In this document: positions 1-8,537 of the stretch, in pieces | Layout of the letters: every line of letters begins with the position of its first letter | How positions within the stretch are numbered: the stretch's first letter is position 1 | Origin: Streptomyces sp. T12 | GTDB taxonomy: Bacteria; Actinomycetota; Actinomycetes; Streptomycetales; Streptomycetaceae | Assembly: GCF_028736035.1 (NCBI RefSeq) | Contig: NZ_CP117866.1 | Span: forward strand, 2,914,001 to 2,978,000 | Direction of reading: 5' to 3' | Length of the DNA stretch: 64,000 nt | The notes under the pieces: model-generated | Told to the model about the DNA's origin: nothing | Database searches by the model: none | What the model saw: the letters and a program-made list of their open reading frames with translations, nothing else | Translations under genes and position numbers: made by a program

Positions 1-117
1 GCCCCGGACATCGAGCTCCCCGGCGACGACCTGCTGTCCGGCGACGACTCGCTGACCAGTAACAGCGCGGACTCGATGGCCGCCACCCCCTCCACAACCG
101 CTGATACTCGGCGGTAA
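1..117 (+). CDS. C-terminal fragment of an unidentified protein
   Basis: An open frame runs from the window edge to a TAA at 115-117 and encodes the last 38 residues of a protein whose start lies outside. The tail is acidic and Ser/Thr-rich, with GDD repeated twice (near LPGDDLLSGDDS), and looks disordered. The stop sits 53 nt before the next gene's preferred ATG. There is not enough sequence to name a family. Confidence 0.4.
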   Translation, partial: APDIELPGDDLLSGDDSLTSNSADSMAATPSTTADTRR

Positions 118-170
118 TGTCGCCCCCCGCCGGACGGCACGAGACCGGCGGTGAGCGCAAAGGGGCCCTC

Positions 171-1226
171 ATGGCGACGGACATGCCTGCGGACATGCCC
201 GCAGAGACAGCGGCGGAGTGGGACGCCTCCGACGAACGTTGGCAGCGCATGTGGAGCCACCGCGAGCAGCTGCTCAAGGTGGCCCGGCGCAGGTCGATGA
301 GTGCGGAGGACGCCGAGGACGCGGTGCACGAGGCGATGCTGCGCGCCGCCGAACGCCCCGAGCTGGACGACGAGCGGCTCGCGGCCTGGCTGACGACGGT
401 GACGATGCGGCTGTGCGTCGACCGCTACCGGCAGGTCAACCGTGAGGCCGAGGTGCGCACCAGCCCGACGCTCATCGCCCCCGGTCCCGTGCCCGTCGAG
501 GAGGCGGTGTGCGACCGGGCCGAGGCGAAGTGGCTGGCGGTGCGCAGTGGTGAGCTGCCCGAGCGGCAGGCCGAGGCGCTGCGGCTGAAGTCGGAGGACC
601 TCGACGTCGGGCAGGTCGCCGTCCGGATGGGGCTCAGTTACCGGACCGTCGAGTCGCTGCTGGCCCGGGCCAGGCGGACACTGCGGCAGTCGTTGGCCGC
701 GACGCTCGGGTTCGCTCTCTTCCTGATCGGGTGGGGGCGGCCGCGCGGCGGCGGAAGGGTCCAGGCCGTGGCGGTGGCTTCGACGGCGGCGACGCTGGCG
801 GTGGCGGGGTTCGTGCTGCCGTACGCGCTCGACGGGGGCGGGGACGGAGGCGGTACGGCGCCTCGGCCCGCCGTCGCCTCGCCGGACGGCGCGGAGGCGC
901 TGCGGCCCGACGGCAGTGGTGAGGGCCGTACGCCTCACCGGAACGCGCCTACGGCCACAGCGGCCGAGCGGAAGGCGGTCGAGTCGCCGTCCGGCGAATC
1001 GATCCTCCCGCTGTCCGTGCCGTCGCTGCCGCAGGCGTCGGCGCCCGACGTGTCGGTGCCGGACGTGTCGGTGCCGGAGGTCTCCGTGTCGCCGCTGCCG
1101 GTGCTGTCGGCGCCGGAGGTCGCGGTCCCGCAGGTGCCCGACGTCCCGGAGCTGCCCGAAGTCACCGACCTGCCGGTCACACCCTCCGCCTCGCTCCCCC
1201 TTCCGACGGCGACGCCACTACCGTAA
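171..1226 (+). CDS. Membrane-anchored ECF-like RNA polymerase sigma factor
   Basis: A 351-residue sigma-70 family protein. Region 2 lies at about residues 15-100 (AEDAEDAVHEAMLRAAE; AAWLTTVTMRLCVDRYR). A region-4 helix-turn-helix follows near 125-175 (LPERQAEALRLKSEDLD; MGLSYRTVESLLARARRTL). After this come one or two hydrophobic stretches (ATLGFALFLIGWG; VASTAATLAVAGFVLPYA), so the protein is probably tethered to the membrane. The C-terminal third is low-complexity and Pro/Val/Ser-rich, with a PDVSVP-type repeat, and should be extracellular. The ATG at 171 is preferred over an in-frame ATG at 117 because AAAGGGG lies just upstream. It is followed 132 nt later by the mce operon, which makes it a candidate regulator, but this is only inferred from position. 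Confidence 0.8.
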   Translation: MATDMPADMPAETAAEWDASDERWQRMWSHREQLLKVARRRSMSAEDAEDAVHEAMLRAAERPELDDERLAAWLTTVTMRLCVDRYRQVNREAEVRTSPTLIAPGPVPVEEAVCDRAEAKWLAVRSGELPERQAEALRLKSEDLDVGQVAVRMGLSYRTVESLLARARRTLRQSLAATLGFALFLIGWGRPRGGGRVQAVAVASTAATLAVAGFVLPYALDGGGDGGGTAPRPAVASPDGAEALRPDGSGEGRTPHRNAPTATAAERKAVESPSGESILPLSVPSLPQASAPDVSVPDVSVPEVSVSPLPVLSAPEVAVPQVPDVPELPEVTDLPVTPSASLPLPTATPLP

Positions 1227-1358
1227 ATCCACGCAAACCACCCTCCTCGAAACCCGCCCGAAAAAAATCCGCCACCGAAACGACGGACGCCCCGCCCCTC
1301 CCCGTAGAGCAGATGTCAGAGCTGCTGGAGCTGCTCCACGGGCTGAAGGGTGGACCGG

Positions 1359-2309
1359 ATGGGTGTCGAGATCTGTGTGGAAGGGCTGACCAAGTCCTTC
1401 GGTCACCAGGTCATCTGGCAGGACGTCTCACTGACGCTGCCCGCCGGGGAGGTCTCGGTCATGCTCGGCCCCTCGGGCACGGGCAAGTCGGTGTTCCTCA
1501 AGACGCTCGTCGGACTGCTGAAGCCGGAGCGCGGCTCGATCACGATCCAGGGCCGGGACATCACACGGCTGCGCGAGCACGACCTGTACGAGGTGCGCAA
1601 GCTCTTCGGCGTGCTGTTCCAGGACGGCGCGCTGTTCGGCTCGATGAACCTGTACGACAACATCGCCTTCCCGCTGCGCGAGCACACCCGTAAGTCCGAG
1701 AGCGAGATCCGGCGCATCGTGCTGGAGAAGATGGACATGGTCGGGCTGATCGGCGCAGAGGGAAAGCTGCCCGGCGAGATCTCCGGCGGGATGCGCAAGC
1801 GGGCCGGACTGGCCCGGGCCCTCGTCCTCGACCCCGAGATCATCCTCTTCGACGAGCCCGACTCGGGCCTCGACCCGGTCCGCGTGGCCTACCTCAACCA
1901 GCTGATAGTCGATCTCAACGCCCAGATCGACGCGACCTTCCTGATCGTCACGCACGACATCGCCTCGGCCCGCCAGGTGCCGGACAACATCGGGCTGCTG
2001 TTCCGCCGCGAGCTGGTCATGTTCGGGCCGCGCGAGGAGCTGCTGACCAGCGACGAGCCCGTCGTACGGCAGTTCCTGAACGGCCGCATGCAGGGCCCGA
2101 TCGGCATGGCGGAGGAGAAGGACGCCGCCCAGGTCGAGCAGGAGCTGGCCGCCCTGGGCGACGACGGCAGGGGCACCCGGTCTCCCGGCAGCCAGGCTCT
2201 GACTCCCCGCCTGCTGCCAGGTCCAGGTATTGCGCGGCCACCCCGCTGGGAGGCGATCGCCCGGCGGGAGGCGGAGCTCAGGCACCGCAAGGTGGTGGCG
2301 GACGCATGA
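1359..2309 (+). CDS. Mce-type ABC transporter ATPase (MlaF/MceG-like)
   Basis: Cytoplasmic ATPase predicted to power lipid import by the Mce complex encoded downstream. It has Walker A GPSGTGKSV (about residue 40), the ABC signature SGGMRKR, Walker B IILFDEPDSGLDP and the switch histidine in VTHD. The 316-residue length includes a C-terminal extension of about 70 residues beyond the ATPase core, as in mycobacterial MceG. The ATG at 1359 has GAAGGG 8 nt upstream; an in-frame GTG at 1350 is less well placed. Its end overlaps the first permease by 4 nt. Unlike in mycobacteria, the ATPase gene is inside the mce operon. Confidence 0.9.
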   Translation: MGVEICVEGLTKSFGHQVIWQDVSLTLPAGEVSVMLGPSGTGKSVFLKTLVGLLKPERGSITIQGRDITRLREHDLYEVRKLFGVLFQDGALFGSMNLYDNIAFPLREHTRKSESEIRRIVLEKMDMVGLIGAEGKLPGEISGGMRKRAGLARALVLDPEIILFDEPDSGLDPVRVAYLNQLIVDLNAQIDATFLIVTHDIASARQVPDNIGLLFRRELVMFGPREELLTSDEPVVRQFLNGRMQGPIGMAEEKDAAQVEQELAALGDDGRGTRSPGSQALTPRLLPGPGIARPPRWEAIARREAELRHRKVVADA

Positions 2310-3076
2310 GACTGTCGCCCACCGGAGCCCTGCGGCACTCGGGCAGCCTGTTCGCGATGGCGCTGGACGTCGTCCGGACGATTCCCCGACGGCCCTTCCA
2401 GGCAAGGGAGTTCATCCAGCAGGCGTGGTTCGTCGCGAGTGTCACCATTCTGCCGACGGCCCTGGTCTCCATCCCCTTCGGCGCGGTCATCGCGCTGCAG
2501 ATCGGCAGCCTGACCCGGCAGCTCGGCGCCCAGTCCTTCTCCGGCGCGGCCTCCGTGCTCGCCGTTCTGCGCGAGGCCTCGCCGATCGTCACCGCGCTGC
2601 TCATCGCGGGCGCCGGCGGCACGGCGATCTGCGCGGACCTCGGGGCGCGGAAGATCCGGGACGAGATCGACGCGATGCAGGTGCTCGGCATCGACCCGAT
2701 CCACCGCCTGGTCGTGCCGCGCGTGCTGGCGTCGATGGTGGTGGCCGTGCTGCTCAACGGCCTGGTGTCGGTGGTCGGCGTGGCGGGCGGCTACTTCTTC
2801 AACGTCGTCCTGCAGAACGGCACCCCCGGCGCCTACCTCGCCTCCTTCACCACCCTCGCCCAGCTCTCCGACCTGTGGGCGGCCGAGGTCAAGGCACTCG
2901 TCTTCGGCGCGATCGCCGCGATCGTCGCCTCGTACAAGGGGCTGACCGCGAAGGGCGGCCCGAAGGGTGTGGGCGACGCGGTGAACCAGTCGGTGGTGAT
3001 CACCTTCATGTTGCTGTTCGTGACCAACTTCGTGATGACCGCGGTGTACTTCCAAGTCGTCCCGCAGAGGGGTTGA
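2306..3076 (+). CDS. YrbE/MlaE-family permease A of the Mce transporter
   Basis: A 256-residue integral membrane permease of the MlaE family, with about five hydrophobic segments. The N-terminal amphipathic stretch and the central GAGGTAICADLGARKIRDEIDAM region correspond to the family's conserved cytoplasmic (EQxxAL-like) loop that contacts the ATPase. The start ATG overlaps the ATPase stop (ATGA). It should dimerise with permease B, the next gene, to form the inner-membrane channel beneath the MCE proteins. Confidence 0.9.
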   Translation: MRLSPTGALRHSGSLFAMALDVVRTIPRRPFQAREFIQQAWFVASVTILPTALVSIPFGAVIALQIGSLTRQLGAQSFSGAASVLAVLREASPIVTALLIAGAGGTAICADLGARKIRDEIDAMQVLGIDPIHRLVVPRVLASMVVAVLLNGLVSVVGVAGGYFFNVVLQNGTPGAYLASFTTLAQLSDLWAAEVKALVFGAIAAIVASYKGLTAKGGPKGVGDAVNQSVVITFMLLFVTNFVMTAVYFQVVPQRG

Positions 3077-3087
3077 GGGCTTAACCG

Positions 3088-3903
3088 ATGAGACTTCTCG
3101 ATCGCCCGCTGCGCTCCCTGGAAGCGCTGGGCATCCAACTCTCCTTCTACGGCCGCTCGTTGGCGTGGACCGGCCGTACCCTGCGCCGCTACAAGAAGGA
3201 GATCCTGCGGCTGCTCGCCGAGGTGAGCTTCGGGCGCGGAGCCCTCGCCGTCGTGGGCGGCACGGTCGGCGTGATCGCCTTCCTGTCCTTCTTCACCGGC
3301 ACCGAGGTCGGCCTCCAGGGCTACGCGGCCCTCAACCAGCTCGGCACCTCCAACTTCGTGGCGTTCCTCTCGGCGTACTTCAACACCCGCGAGATCGCCC
3401 CGCTGGTGGCGGGACTCGCGCTCTCCGCGACCGTCGGCGCCGGTTTCACGGCCCAGCTGGGCGCGATGCGGATCAGCGAGGAGACCGACGCGCTCGAGGT
3501 CATGGGCGTGCCCTCGCTCCCGTTCCTGGTGACGACGAGGATGATCGCCGGGTTCGTCGCGGTGATCCCGCTCTACGTGATCGGCCTGCTGTCCTCGTAC
3601 CTGGCCGCCCGCACCATCACCACCGGCTACTACGGCCAGTCGGCCGGCACCTACGACCACTACTTCCAGCAGTACCTGCCACCGGTGGACGTGCTGTGGT
3701 CCTTCGGCAAGGTGCTCGTCTTCGCCGTCCTGATCATCCTCGTCCACTGCTTCTACGGCTACTACGCGAGCGGCGGCCCGGCGGGCGTCGGCGTGGCGGT
3801 GGGCCGTGCGGTGCGGACCTCGATCGTGGCGATCAACGTCCTCGACTTCTTCCTGTCGCTCGCGATCTGGGGCGCCAGCACGACCGTACGGATCGCGGGG
3901 TGA
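3088..3903 (+). CDS. YrbE/MlaE-family permease B of the Mce transporter
   Basis: A 271-residue MlaE-family permease, paralogous to the preceding gene. It has the same conserved loop (ATVGAGFTAQLGAMRISEE, then DALEVMGV) and several hydrophobic helices. It starts 11 nt after permease A, with GAGGG 8 nt before the ATG. Two distinct YrbE permeases are standard for actinobacterial mce operons, whereas proteobacterial Mla uses a homodimer. It is translationally coupled to the first MCE gene, whose possible GTG start at 3900 overlaps this stop. Confidence 0.9.
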   Translation: MRLLDRPLRSLEALGIQLSFYGRSLAWTGRTLRRYKKEILRLLAEVSFGRGALAVVGGTVGVIAFLSFFTGTEVGLQGYAALNQLGTSNFVAFLSAYFNTREIAPLVAGLALSATVGAGFTAQLGAMRISEETDALEVMGVPSLPFLVTTRMIAGFVAVIPLYVIGLLSSYLAARTITTGYYGQSAGTYDHYFQQYLPPVDVLWSFGKVLVFAVLIILVHCFYGYYASGGPAGVGVAVGRAVRTSIVAINVLDFFLSLAIWGASTTVRIAG

Positions 3904-3911
3904 GCCGCCGG

Positions 3912-5174
3912 ATGAAGGCACTGAGACTGCGGTTGTACGGCATCGTCTTCATCGCCGTACTCGCCCTGCTGCTGTCCCTGTCGGTCGCCGTCTACCGGCA
4001 GGCCTTCACGCCGGTCGTGCGGATCACGCTGGAGGCCGACAGCCTCGGCAACCAGCTCGATCCGCGGGCCGACGTCAAGCTGCGCGGGATGCTGGTCGGC
4101 GAGGTGCGCGAGGTGCGGGCGGACGGGACGAAGGCGACGCTGGACATCGCGCTGAAGCCCGAGCACGTCGCGTACATCCCCTCCGACGTGCACGCGCGCC
4201 TGCTGCCCAAGACGCTGTTCGGCGAGAAGTACGTCGACCTCGTGCCACCCCCCGGCGCCGGGTCCTCGTCCGCCCGCCCGATCCGCGCCGGCGATGTCAT
4301 CACCCAGGACCGCACCCGGGTCGGCATCGAGGTGCAGCAGCTGATGAACGACCTGCTGCCCCTGCTGCGAACCGTCCAGCCCGGCAAGCTCAACGCCACC
4401 CTCTCCGCCTTCGCCACCGCCCTCGACGGCCGCGGCGACCGGATCGGCGACAACCTCACGCGCCTGGAGGCCTACCTGCGCCGCCTCAACCCCCATCTGC
4501 CGTCCCTCACCGAGGACATCGCCCGCTTCGCCGAGGTCGCCGAGGTGTACGGCGACGCGGCCCCCGACCTGATGAAGATCCTGCGCAACACCATCACCAC
4601 GAGCCGCACGATCGTCGACCAGAAGGACCGGCTGGCGGCGGCCCTTAAGACCACGGCCACCGTCGCCGGGACGGCCGAGGACTTCCTCGACGCGAACGGC
4701 GACCGGCTGATCACCCTCGGCCGGGTCTCCCGCCCGACGCTGGAGCTGTTCGCCCGCTACTCCCCCGAGTACCCGTGCCTGCTGGCCGGCCTGGTCCGGC
4801 AGGAGAAGGCCTCGGAGGAGGCGTTCCGGGGCGGCAAGATGCACATCACGCTGGAGGTCGTACGGCCGCAGGGGGCGTACGAACCGGGCGAGGAGCCGCG
4901 TTACGGCGAGCGGTCGGGGCCCGACTGCCGGGATCTGCCGAGTCCGCCGGTGCCGGCGCCCGGGGCTCACCTCGACGACGGTTCGAAGTCCGGTGGTCCG
5001 TCCGGGGGTTCGTCCGCGGGCAACCCGCTCGGTGTCTCCGCGACCCCGGCCGAGCAGCGGGCGATCGGCTCGCTGGTGGCCCCGGTCCTGGGCGTGCCCG
5101 CCGACGAGGTGCCGCCGGTGGCGACGCTGCTGTTCGGACCGCTCGCACGCGGGACGGCGGTGACCGTCGTATGA
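3912..5174 (+). CDS. MCE family protein A (lipid-binding, membrane-anchored)
   Basis: A 420-residue MCE protein. One N-terminal transmembrane anchor (about residues 8-28) is followed by an MlaD/MCE domain (about 35-115; DVKLRGMLVGEVREV and FGEKYVDL are typical), a long helical segment and a C-terminal loop rich in Ser/Gly. These proteins assemble as heterohexamers that form a periplasm-spanning lipid tunnel. The ATG at 3912 has a GGGGTGAG-like ribosome site; an in-frame GTG at 3900 overlapping the upstream stop is an alternative. It is first of six consecutive MCE genes. Confidence 0.87.
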   Translation: MKALRLRLYGIVFIAVLALLLSLSVAVYRQAFTPVVRITLEADSLGNQLDPRADVKLRGMLVGEVREVRADGTKATLDIALKPEHVAYIPSDVHARLLPKTLFGEKYVDLVPPPGAGSSSARPIRAGDVITQDRTRVGIEVQQLMNDLLPLLRTVQPGKLNATLSAFATALDGRGDRIGDNLTRLEAYLRRLNPHLPSLTEDIARFAEVAEVYGDAAPDLMKILRNTITTSRTIVDQKDRLAAALKTTATVAGTAEDFLDANGDRLITLGRVSRPTLELFARYSPEYPCLLAGLVRQEKASEEAFRGGKMHITLEVVRPQGAYEPGEEPRYGERSGPDCRDLPSPPVPAPGAHLDDGSKSGGPSGGSSAGNPLGVSATPAEQRAIGSLVAPVLGVPADEVPPVATLLFGPLARGTAVTVV

Positions 5175-6223
5175 GAACCACAGGCGCACGGCAGACCGCT
5201 GCTCCCCTCATCAAGTTCAGCGTCTTCGCGCTGGTGACCGTCCTGGCGACGGCCCTGCTCGCCGCCACCATCGTGAACGTCTCCTTCACACCGGAGCATC
5301 GCTACCGGGCGGTCTTCAGCGACGTGACCGGCCTGGAGGAGGGCGACGACATCCGCGTGGCCGGGGTGCGGGTCGGCGAGGTCGAGGGCATCCGGATCAA
5401 GGACCGGACGCTGGCCGAGGTCACCTTCACGGTCGGCCAGGACCGGCCGCTGCTCACCAGCACCGGCGCGGTCATCCGGTACCGCAACCTGGTCGGGCAG
5501 CGGTACGTCGCGCTGACCGAGGGCACGGGCGACGGCACCCGGCTGCTGCGGCCCGGCGCGACGATCCCGCTGTCTCGCACCCAACCGGCGTTGGACCTCA
5601 ACGCCCTGCTGAACGGCTTCAAGCCGCTCTTCGCCGCGCTCAGCCCGAAGGACGTCAACCAACTCGCCACCGAGATCATCAAGACCCTCCAGGGCGAGGG
5701 CGGGACGGTCAACAGCCTGCTCGTGCACACGGCATCGCTCACCTCGACGCTGGCCGGCCGCGACAAGCTGATCGGCTCGGTGATCGACAACCTCAACACC
5801 GTGCTGGAGACGCTGGACAAGCGCGGCACCCGCTTCTCCGGCCTGCTCAAGCAGCTGCGCCGGGTCATCTCGGGGCTGTCCGCCGACCGCAAGCCCATCG
5901 GGCAGTCGCTGGTGAACATCGGCGACCTGACGGAGGCCACCTCGGGCCTGCTGAAGGACGCGCGCCCGCCGCTCAAGGACGACATCGCCGAGCTGACCGA
6001 GCTCACCGGCACGCTGAACGACAACGAGAAAACCGTGGAGGGCGTGCTGAAGCGGCTGCCGAACAAGCTGGGCGAGCTGACCGGGACGGCGTCCTACGGC
6101 TCGTGGTTCAACTTCTACCTCTGCGATTTCGACGGCCGGATCGTGCTGCCGAAGACGGAGTCGACGTCGCAGCAGGTGCTCACGCCCGACATGCACGTGG
6201 CGAGGGCGAGGTGCGGGGCATGA
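5171..6223 (+). CDS. MCE family protein B
   Basis: A 350-residue MCE protein. The N-terminal anchor is at about residues 14-36 (FSVFALVTVLATALLAATIV). The MCE domain is at about 40-118 (VTGLEEGDDIRVAGVRVGEV; YRNLVGQRYVAL). A helical region predicted to form the needle follows, with paired Cys near the C-terminus (FYLCDFD and ARARCGA). It begins with an ATGA overlap on MCE A, so translation is coupled and subunit stoichiometry is probably equal. Confidence 0.88.
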   Translation: MRTTGARQTAAPLIKFSVFALVTVLATALLAATIVNVSFTPEHRYRAVFSDVTGLEEGDDIRVAGVRVGEVEGIRIKDRTLAEVTFTVGQDRPLLTSTGAVIRYRNLVGQRYVALTEGTGDGTRLLRPGATIPLSRTQPALDLNALLNGFKPLFAALSPKDVNQLATEIIKTLQGEGGTVNSLLVHTASLTSTLAGRDKLIGSVIDNLNTVLETLDKRGTRFSGLLKQLRRVISGLSADRKPIGQSLVNIGDLTEATSGLLKDARPPLKDDIAELTELTGTLNDNEKTVEGVLKRLPNKLGELTGTASYGSWFNFYLCDFDGRIVLPKTESTSQQVLTPDMHVARARCGA

Positions 6224-7392
6224 GCCGTAAACAAGGTCCCGAGCCGCTGTTCAAGGTGCGGGTGGAGCCGCCGCGGCTGCCGCGCATACGGCTGCCGAAG
6301 GTACGGCTCCTGCCGCGCCAAAAGCCCCGCCCGCGCAGCCCGCAGCCGCTGTTCAAGGTGCGCGTCGAGCCGCCCAGGCTGCCGAGAATACGGATCCGTC
6401 GCCCGCGCCTCATCCCCTTCCGCGAGCGCAACCCCGTCGTCATCGGCACGGTCGGCCTCACCGTCCTCGCCCTGCTGACCGTGGCCGCGTTCAACGCGGA
6501 CCGCCTCCCGCTGATCGGCGACGGCGAGACGTACAGCGCGGCCTTCGCGGAGGCGGGCGGACTCAAGCCGGGCGACGAGGTGCGGATCGCCGGGGTCAAG
6601 GTCGGCAAGGTGGAGGAGGTCGACCTGGACGGCGACCACGTCAAGGTCACCTTCAAGATCAAGGGCGAGCCGGGCTTCGGCACCGAGACCGGCGCGTCGA
6701 TCCGGGTCAAGACGATCCTCGGCGCGAAGTACCTCGCACTGCACCCCAAGGGCGGGGGCCAGTTGGCGCCCGGCAGCGAGATCCCGCTCAGGCGCACCGT
6801 CCCGGCGTACGACGTCGTACGGGCCTTCAGCGACCTCACCACCACGACGGAGGAGGTCGACACCGACCGCGTCGCTAAGGCCCTGGACACCCTCTCCACC
6901 ACCTTCGAGGACTCACCGGAGGAGGTACGGGCGTCCATCAAGGGCCTGTCGCAGATCTCCCGGACGGTGGCCTCCCGCGACAAGGCGCTGCGCGGACTGC
7001 TCGACCACGCGAACGGCGTCACGGACGTACTGGCCGACCGGTCGTCGGACTTCACCGCCCTGGTCAAGGACGGCGACAAGCTGTTCAGGGAGATCAGCAA
7101 GCGGCGCGAGGCGATCCACAGACTGCTGAAGAGCTCCGCCGCCCTCGGCATCCAGCTCTCCGGCCTGGTCCAGGACAACGACAAGGAGATCGGGCCCGCG
7201 CTCAAGGGCCTGAACAGCGTGGTGCAGATGCTCGAACGGAACCAGGCCGACCTGGACAGGAGCATCAAGCTCCTCGCTCCCTATGTGCGGCTCTTCACCA
7301 ACACCCTCGGCAACGGCCGCTGGTTCGACTCCTACGTCCAGAACCTGGTCGCGGCTCCGGTGGTGCCACGGACGGGAGGGACGGCACAGTGA
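6220..7392 (+). CDS. MCE family protein C with duplicated basic N-terminus
   Basis: A 390-residue MCE protein. It has an unusually long, basic cytoplasmic leader of about 65 residues before the transmembrane helix (VVIGTVGLTVLALLTVAAF). The leader contains a near-exact internal duplication: PLFKVRVEPPRLPRIR occurs at about residues 9-24 and again at 43-58, separated by an Arg/Pro/Lys-rich spacer. The MCE domain follows (LKPGDEVRIAGVKVGKV; ILGAKYLAL). The start overlaps the previous stop by 4 nt. The leader duplication is odd for the family and is probably a local tandem duplication. Confidence 0.87.
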   Translation: MSRKQGPEPLFKVRVEPPRLPRIRLPKVRLLPRQKPRPRSPQPLFKVRVEPPRLPRIRIRRPRLIPFRERNPVVIGTVGLTVLALLTVAAFNADRLPLIGDGETYSAAFAEAGGLKPGDEVRIAGVKVGKVEEVDLDGDHVKVTFKIKGEPGFGTETGASIRVKTILGAKYLALHPKGGGQLAPGSEIPLRRTVPAYDVVRAFSDLTTTTEEVDTDRVAKALDTLSTTFEDSPEEVRASIKGLSQISRTVASRDKALRGLLDHANGVTDVLADRSSDFTALVKDGDKLFREISKRREAIHRLLKSSAALGIQLSGLVQDNDKEIGPALKGLNSVVQMLERNQADLDRSIKLLAPYVRLFTNTLGNGRWFDSYVQNLVAAPVVPRTGGTAQ

Positions 7393-8537
7393 CCATCCCC
7401 GTCAGGGTGAGAAGGCGGCTGGCCCTGCTCACCGCACTGTCCCTCGTCGCCGCGCTCGCCTACGTCCTGTGGCCGCGCCCCGAGCCGGTCCGCGTCACGG
7501 CGTACTTCCCGCGCACCGTCGGCATCTACCCCGGCTCGGACGTCCGCGTCCTCGGCGTCCGGATCGGCGAGGTCAAGGAGATCACGCCGGAGGGCGGCCG
7601 GGTGCGGGTGGAGCTGGAGTACGAGGCCGGCCGCAAGGTCCCCGCGGACGCGCAGGCGGCCATCATCAACTCCTCGGTGGTCAGCGACCGTTACGTACAG
7701 CTGCTACCGGTGTACCGGGGCGGCGGACCGGTGCTGCGGACCGGGGACGAGATCCCCGAGTCGCGTACGGCCGTACCGGTGGAACTGGACCGTGTCTTCG
7801 ACAGCCTGCACACCACGGCCGAGGCGCTCGGCCCCGGGGGCGCCAACAAGGACGGCGCCCTGTCCCGGCTGCTCGGAGTGAGCGCGGACAACCTGGACGG
7901 CCAGGGCGAGAACCTGCACCGGACGGTGGAGGACCTCTCGGCGGCGGTCACCACCCTGTCCGACGGCCGCACGGACCTGTTCGGCACGATCCGCAACCTC
8001 CAGGTCTTCACGGCGGCGCTGGCGGCCGACGACAAGAGCGTGCGGTCGTTCAACAGCAGCCTCGCGAAGGTCGCGGATCAACTGGCCGGAGAGCGACAGG
8101 ACTTGGCGGCAGCACTGAAGAACCTCGGAACGGCGCTGGGCGACGTGTCGGCCTTCGTGAAGAACAACAAGAAGGCGCTGACCTCGAACGTGGCGGGTCT
8201 CAGCAAGGTGACCAAGGTGCTCGTCACCCAACGCGCGGCGCTGGAGGAGCTGTTGGAGGTCGCCCCGACCGGCATGTCGAACCTGAACAACGCCTACAAC
8301 CCTTCCGCCGGCACGCTCGACACCCGCAACAACGCCGACCAGGCGCAGGACCCGGCGTCACTGCTGTGCTCGGTTCTGAAGACGACCGGCGACGAGGGCG
8401 GCAAGAACCCCGACTGCGCGGAGCTGAGGGACCTGTTCGACTCGCTGCCGAAGGTGCCGGAAGCGCCCCAGGGCGGCGCGGCGGTCACGGGCACGGTCGA
8501 TCGCACCCTCGGCGGAATCCTGGGGGCGAGCGCATGA
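7389..8537 (+). CDS. MCE family protein D
   Basis: A 382-residue MCE protein. A short basic leader and transmembrane anchor (LALLTALSLVAALAYVLW) precede the MCE domain (IYPGSDVRVLGVRIGEVKEI; SSVVSDRYVQL). A long helical portion follows, then a Cys-containing C-terminal segment (LLCSVLKTTG; NPDCAELRDL). The GTG start overlaps the stop of MCE C (GTGA). It sits fourth in the six-gene set, as in mycobacterial mceABCDEF. Confidence 0.88.
   Translation: MTIPVRVRRRLALLTALSLVAALAYVLWPRPEPVRVTAYFPRTVGIYPGSDVRVLGVRIGEVKEITPEGGRVRVELEYEAGRKVPADAQAAIINSSVVSDRYVQLLPVYRGGGPVLRTGDEIPESRTAVPVELDRVFDSLHTTAEALGPGGANKDGALSRLLGVSADNLDGQGENLHRTVEDLSAAVTTLSDGRTDLFGTIRNLQVFTAALAADDKSVRSFNSSLAKVADQLAGERQDLAAALKNLGTALGDVSAFVKNNKKALTSNVAGLSKVTKVLVTQRAALEELLEVAPTGMSNLNNAYNPSAGTLDTRNNADQAQDPASLLCSVLKTTGDEGGKNPDCAELRDLFDSLPKVPEAPQGGAAVTGTVDRTLGGILGASA

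Noticed and set aside
935..1180. Open frame on the minus strand opposite the sigma factor's repeat tail, rich in Ser/Thr/Gly
   Set aside because: It mirrors the codon pattern of the plus-strand Pro/Val/Ser repeat, has no ribosome site and resembles no protein family.
1227..1358. KstR-like operator expected before the mce operon
   Set aside because: No AACNNGTT core is present in the gap.
2230..3084. Long alternative-frame reading frames over the permease and MCE genes
   Set aside because: They are Arg/Pro/Ala-rich shadows produced by high-GC third positions and contain no domain signals.
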